Positions 63,595 to 64,000 of a stretch of DNA of 64,000 bases are shown piece after piece (within the stretch, counting starts at the first letter, position 1; the number at the start of each line of letters is the position of its first letter). Position numbers and translations under genes: made by a program. Origin of the DNA: Kitasatospora sp. SUK 42 (GTDB lineage: Bacteria > Actinomycetota > Actinomycetes > Streptomycetales > Streptomycetaceae); assembly GCF_015776785.2 (NCBI RefSeq), contig NZ_LFMD02000003.1:1334330-1398329 (forward strand), read 5' to 3'. A model generated the notes under the pieces. The model was not told where the DNA came from. It saw nothing but the letters and a program-made list of their open reading frames with translations, and did not search any database.

Positions 63595-63610
63595 TGCGGA
63601 AATATAGCCC

Positions 63611-63622
63611 CTACGCGCGTAG
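63611..63622. promoter_or_regulatory. CTACGCGCGTAG operator upstream of add
   Basis: A perfect palindrome. On the reverse strand a -10-like TATATT (63606-63601) follows after 4 bases and the add ATG after another 6. The same site precedes punA and deoC. Confidence 0.8.
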
Positions 63623-63716
63623 ACCTACCACCGAGAACACCACCGGATGGTCCAAACTCCACCGGGAATTCCACCGCCCGGTCCATACGAACCACCAATG
63701 GTTCAGCCGCCGCGGA

Positions 63717-64000
63717 TCAGTCGTGCTGCAACAGCCGCCCCCGCCGGGACAACACGAAGTCCCGGAACGCCGCCACCGGCGGGGCCAGCGGCCGCCCCGC
63801 CGCCCAGGCCAGCCCGATCGCCCGCCGGGTCCGCGGCGCGGTCACCTCCAACTCCACCACCCCCGGCCGCGGCACCAGCGCCGGCGGCAGCAGCGCCACC
63901 CCCAGCCCGGCCGCCACCAGCCCGCGCAGCGTCTCCGTCTCCTCCCCCTCGAAGGCCAGCCGGGGCACGAACCCGGCCTGCGCGCAGAAGCCGTCCGTGA
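63717..64000 (-). CDS. LysR-type regulator, C-terminal part (gene runs off the window)
   Basis: The last 94 codons of a LysR-type regulator. The ligand-domain pattern is FVPRLAFEGEETETLRGLVA, AAGLGVALLPPALVP and the C-terminal AFRDFVLSRRGRLL. The frame is open to the window edge and the DNA-binding domain lies outside. It ends 95 bases before the add operator, on the same strand as add, so read-through is possible but a role in add control is not implied. Target genes are unknown. Confidence 0.8.
   Translation of the reverse strand, partial: TDGFCAQAGFVPRLAFEGEETETLRGLVAAGLGVALLPPALVPRPGVVELEVTAPRTRRAIGLAWAAGRPLAPPVAAFRDFVLSRRGRLLQHD

Overview
The window is high-GC actinobacterial chromosome, most likely Streptomyces or a close relative such as Kitasatospora. 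The evidence is strong G/C bias at third codon positions, frequent GTG starts, and gene neighbourhoods I recognise from S. coelicolor: purE-purK, hutI/hutF/hutU, pccB-pccE, accA2, and sigQ-afsQ1-afsQ2. Most of it is core chromosome. I see no tRNA, rRNA or CRISPR array.

Layout. 1-12.6 kb: an acyl-CoA dehydrogenase N-terminus, UDP-glucose dehydrogenase, a CoA-binding protein, an M19 dipeptidase, purE-purK, a GtrA membrane protein, a two-component system, a POT peptide transporter and an S9 peptidase. 12.6-21.4 kb: an accessory island with lower local GC, decayed genes and related 33-43 bp palindromes. It carries a compact RiPP-like locus (48-codon precursor candidate plus an HExxH peptide-modification enzyme), a pentapeptide-repeat protein, an XRE/DUF6879 regulatory module, an orphan CcdA-like protein, and a WhiJ-like set (XRE, DUF397, HATPase, two tiny ORFs). 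Remnants of a methyltransferase, DUF397, GNAT and NUDIX genes lie between them.

21.4-30.7 kb: histidine catabolism (hutI, hutF, an M20 amidohydrolase and hutU in one overlapping operon; an RpiR regulator; hutH). 30.7-36 kb: a macrolide-type glycosyltransferase divergent from a TetR regulator, then a GGDEF protein and adenylate cyclase, so cAMP and c-di-GMP enzymes sit side by side. 36-42.4 kb: biotin and acyl-CoA carboxylase genes (birA, pccB, pccE, maf, accA2).

42.4-55 kb and 62.4-63.6 kb: nucleoside salvage and catabolism (a DeoR-type regulator, purine nucleoside phosphorylase, phosphosugar mutase, deoC, two aldehyde dehydrogenases, uridine kinase, adenosine deaminase). punA, deoC and add each have the same perfect 12-bp palindrome CTACGCGCGTAG just upstream of a -10-like hexamer, which suggests a shared regulon with leaderless or near-leaderless transcripts. 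55-59.6 kb: the sigQ / afsQ1-afsQ2 signalling locus with an AfsQ1-type direct repeat in its divergent promoter region, then a lipoprotein and a VanZ-like protein. 59.5-64 kb: a MITE-like inverted-repeat element, a PhzF-like protein, small membrane and secreted proteins, adenosine deaminase and the end of a LysR regulator.

The most novel-looking item is the small RiPP-like locus at 14.07-15.30 kb. The best-supported regulatory observation is the nucleoside palindrome set.
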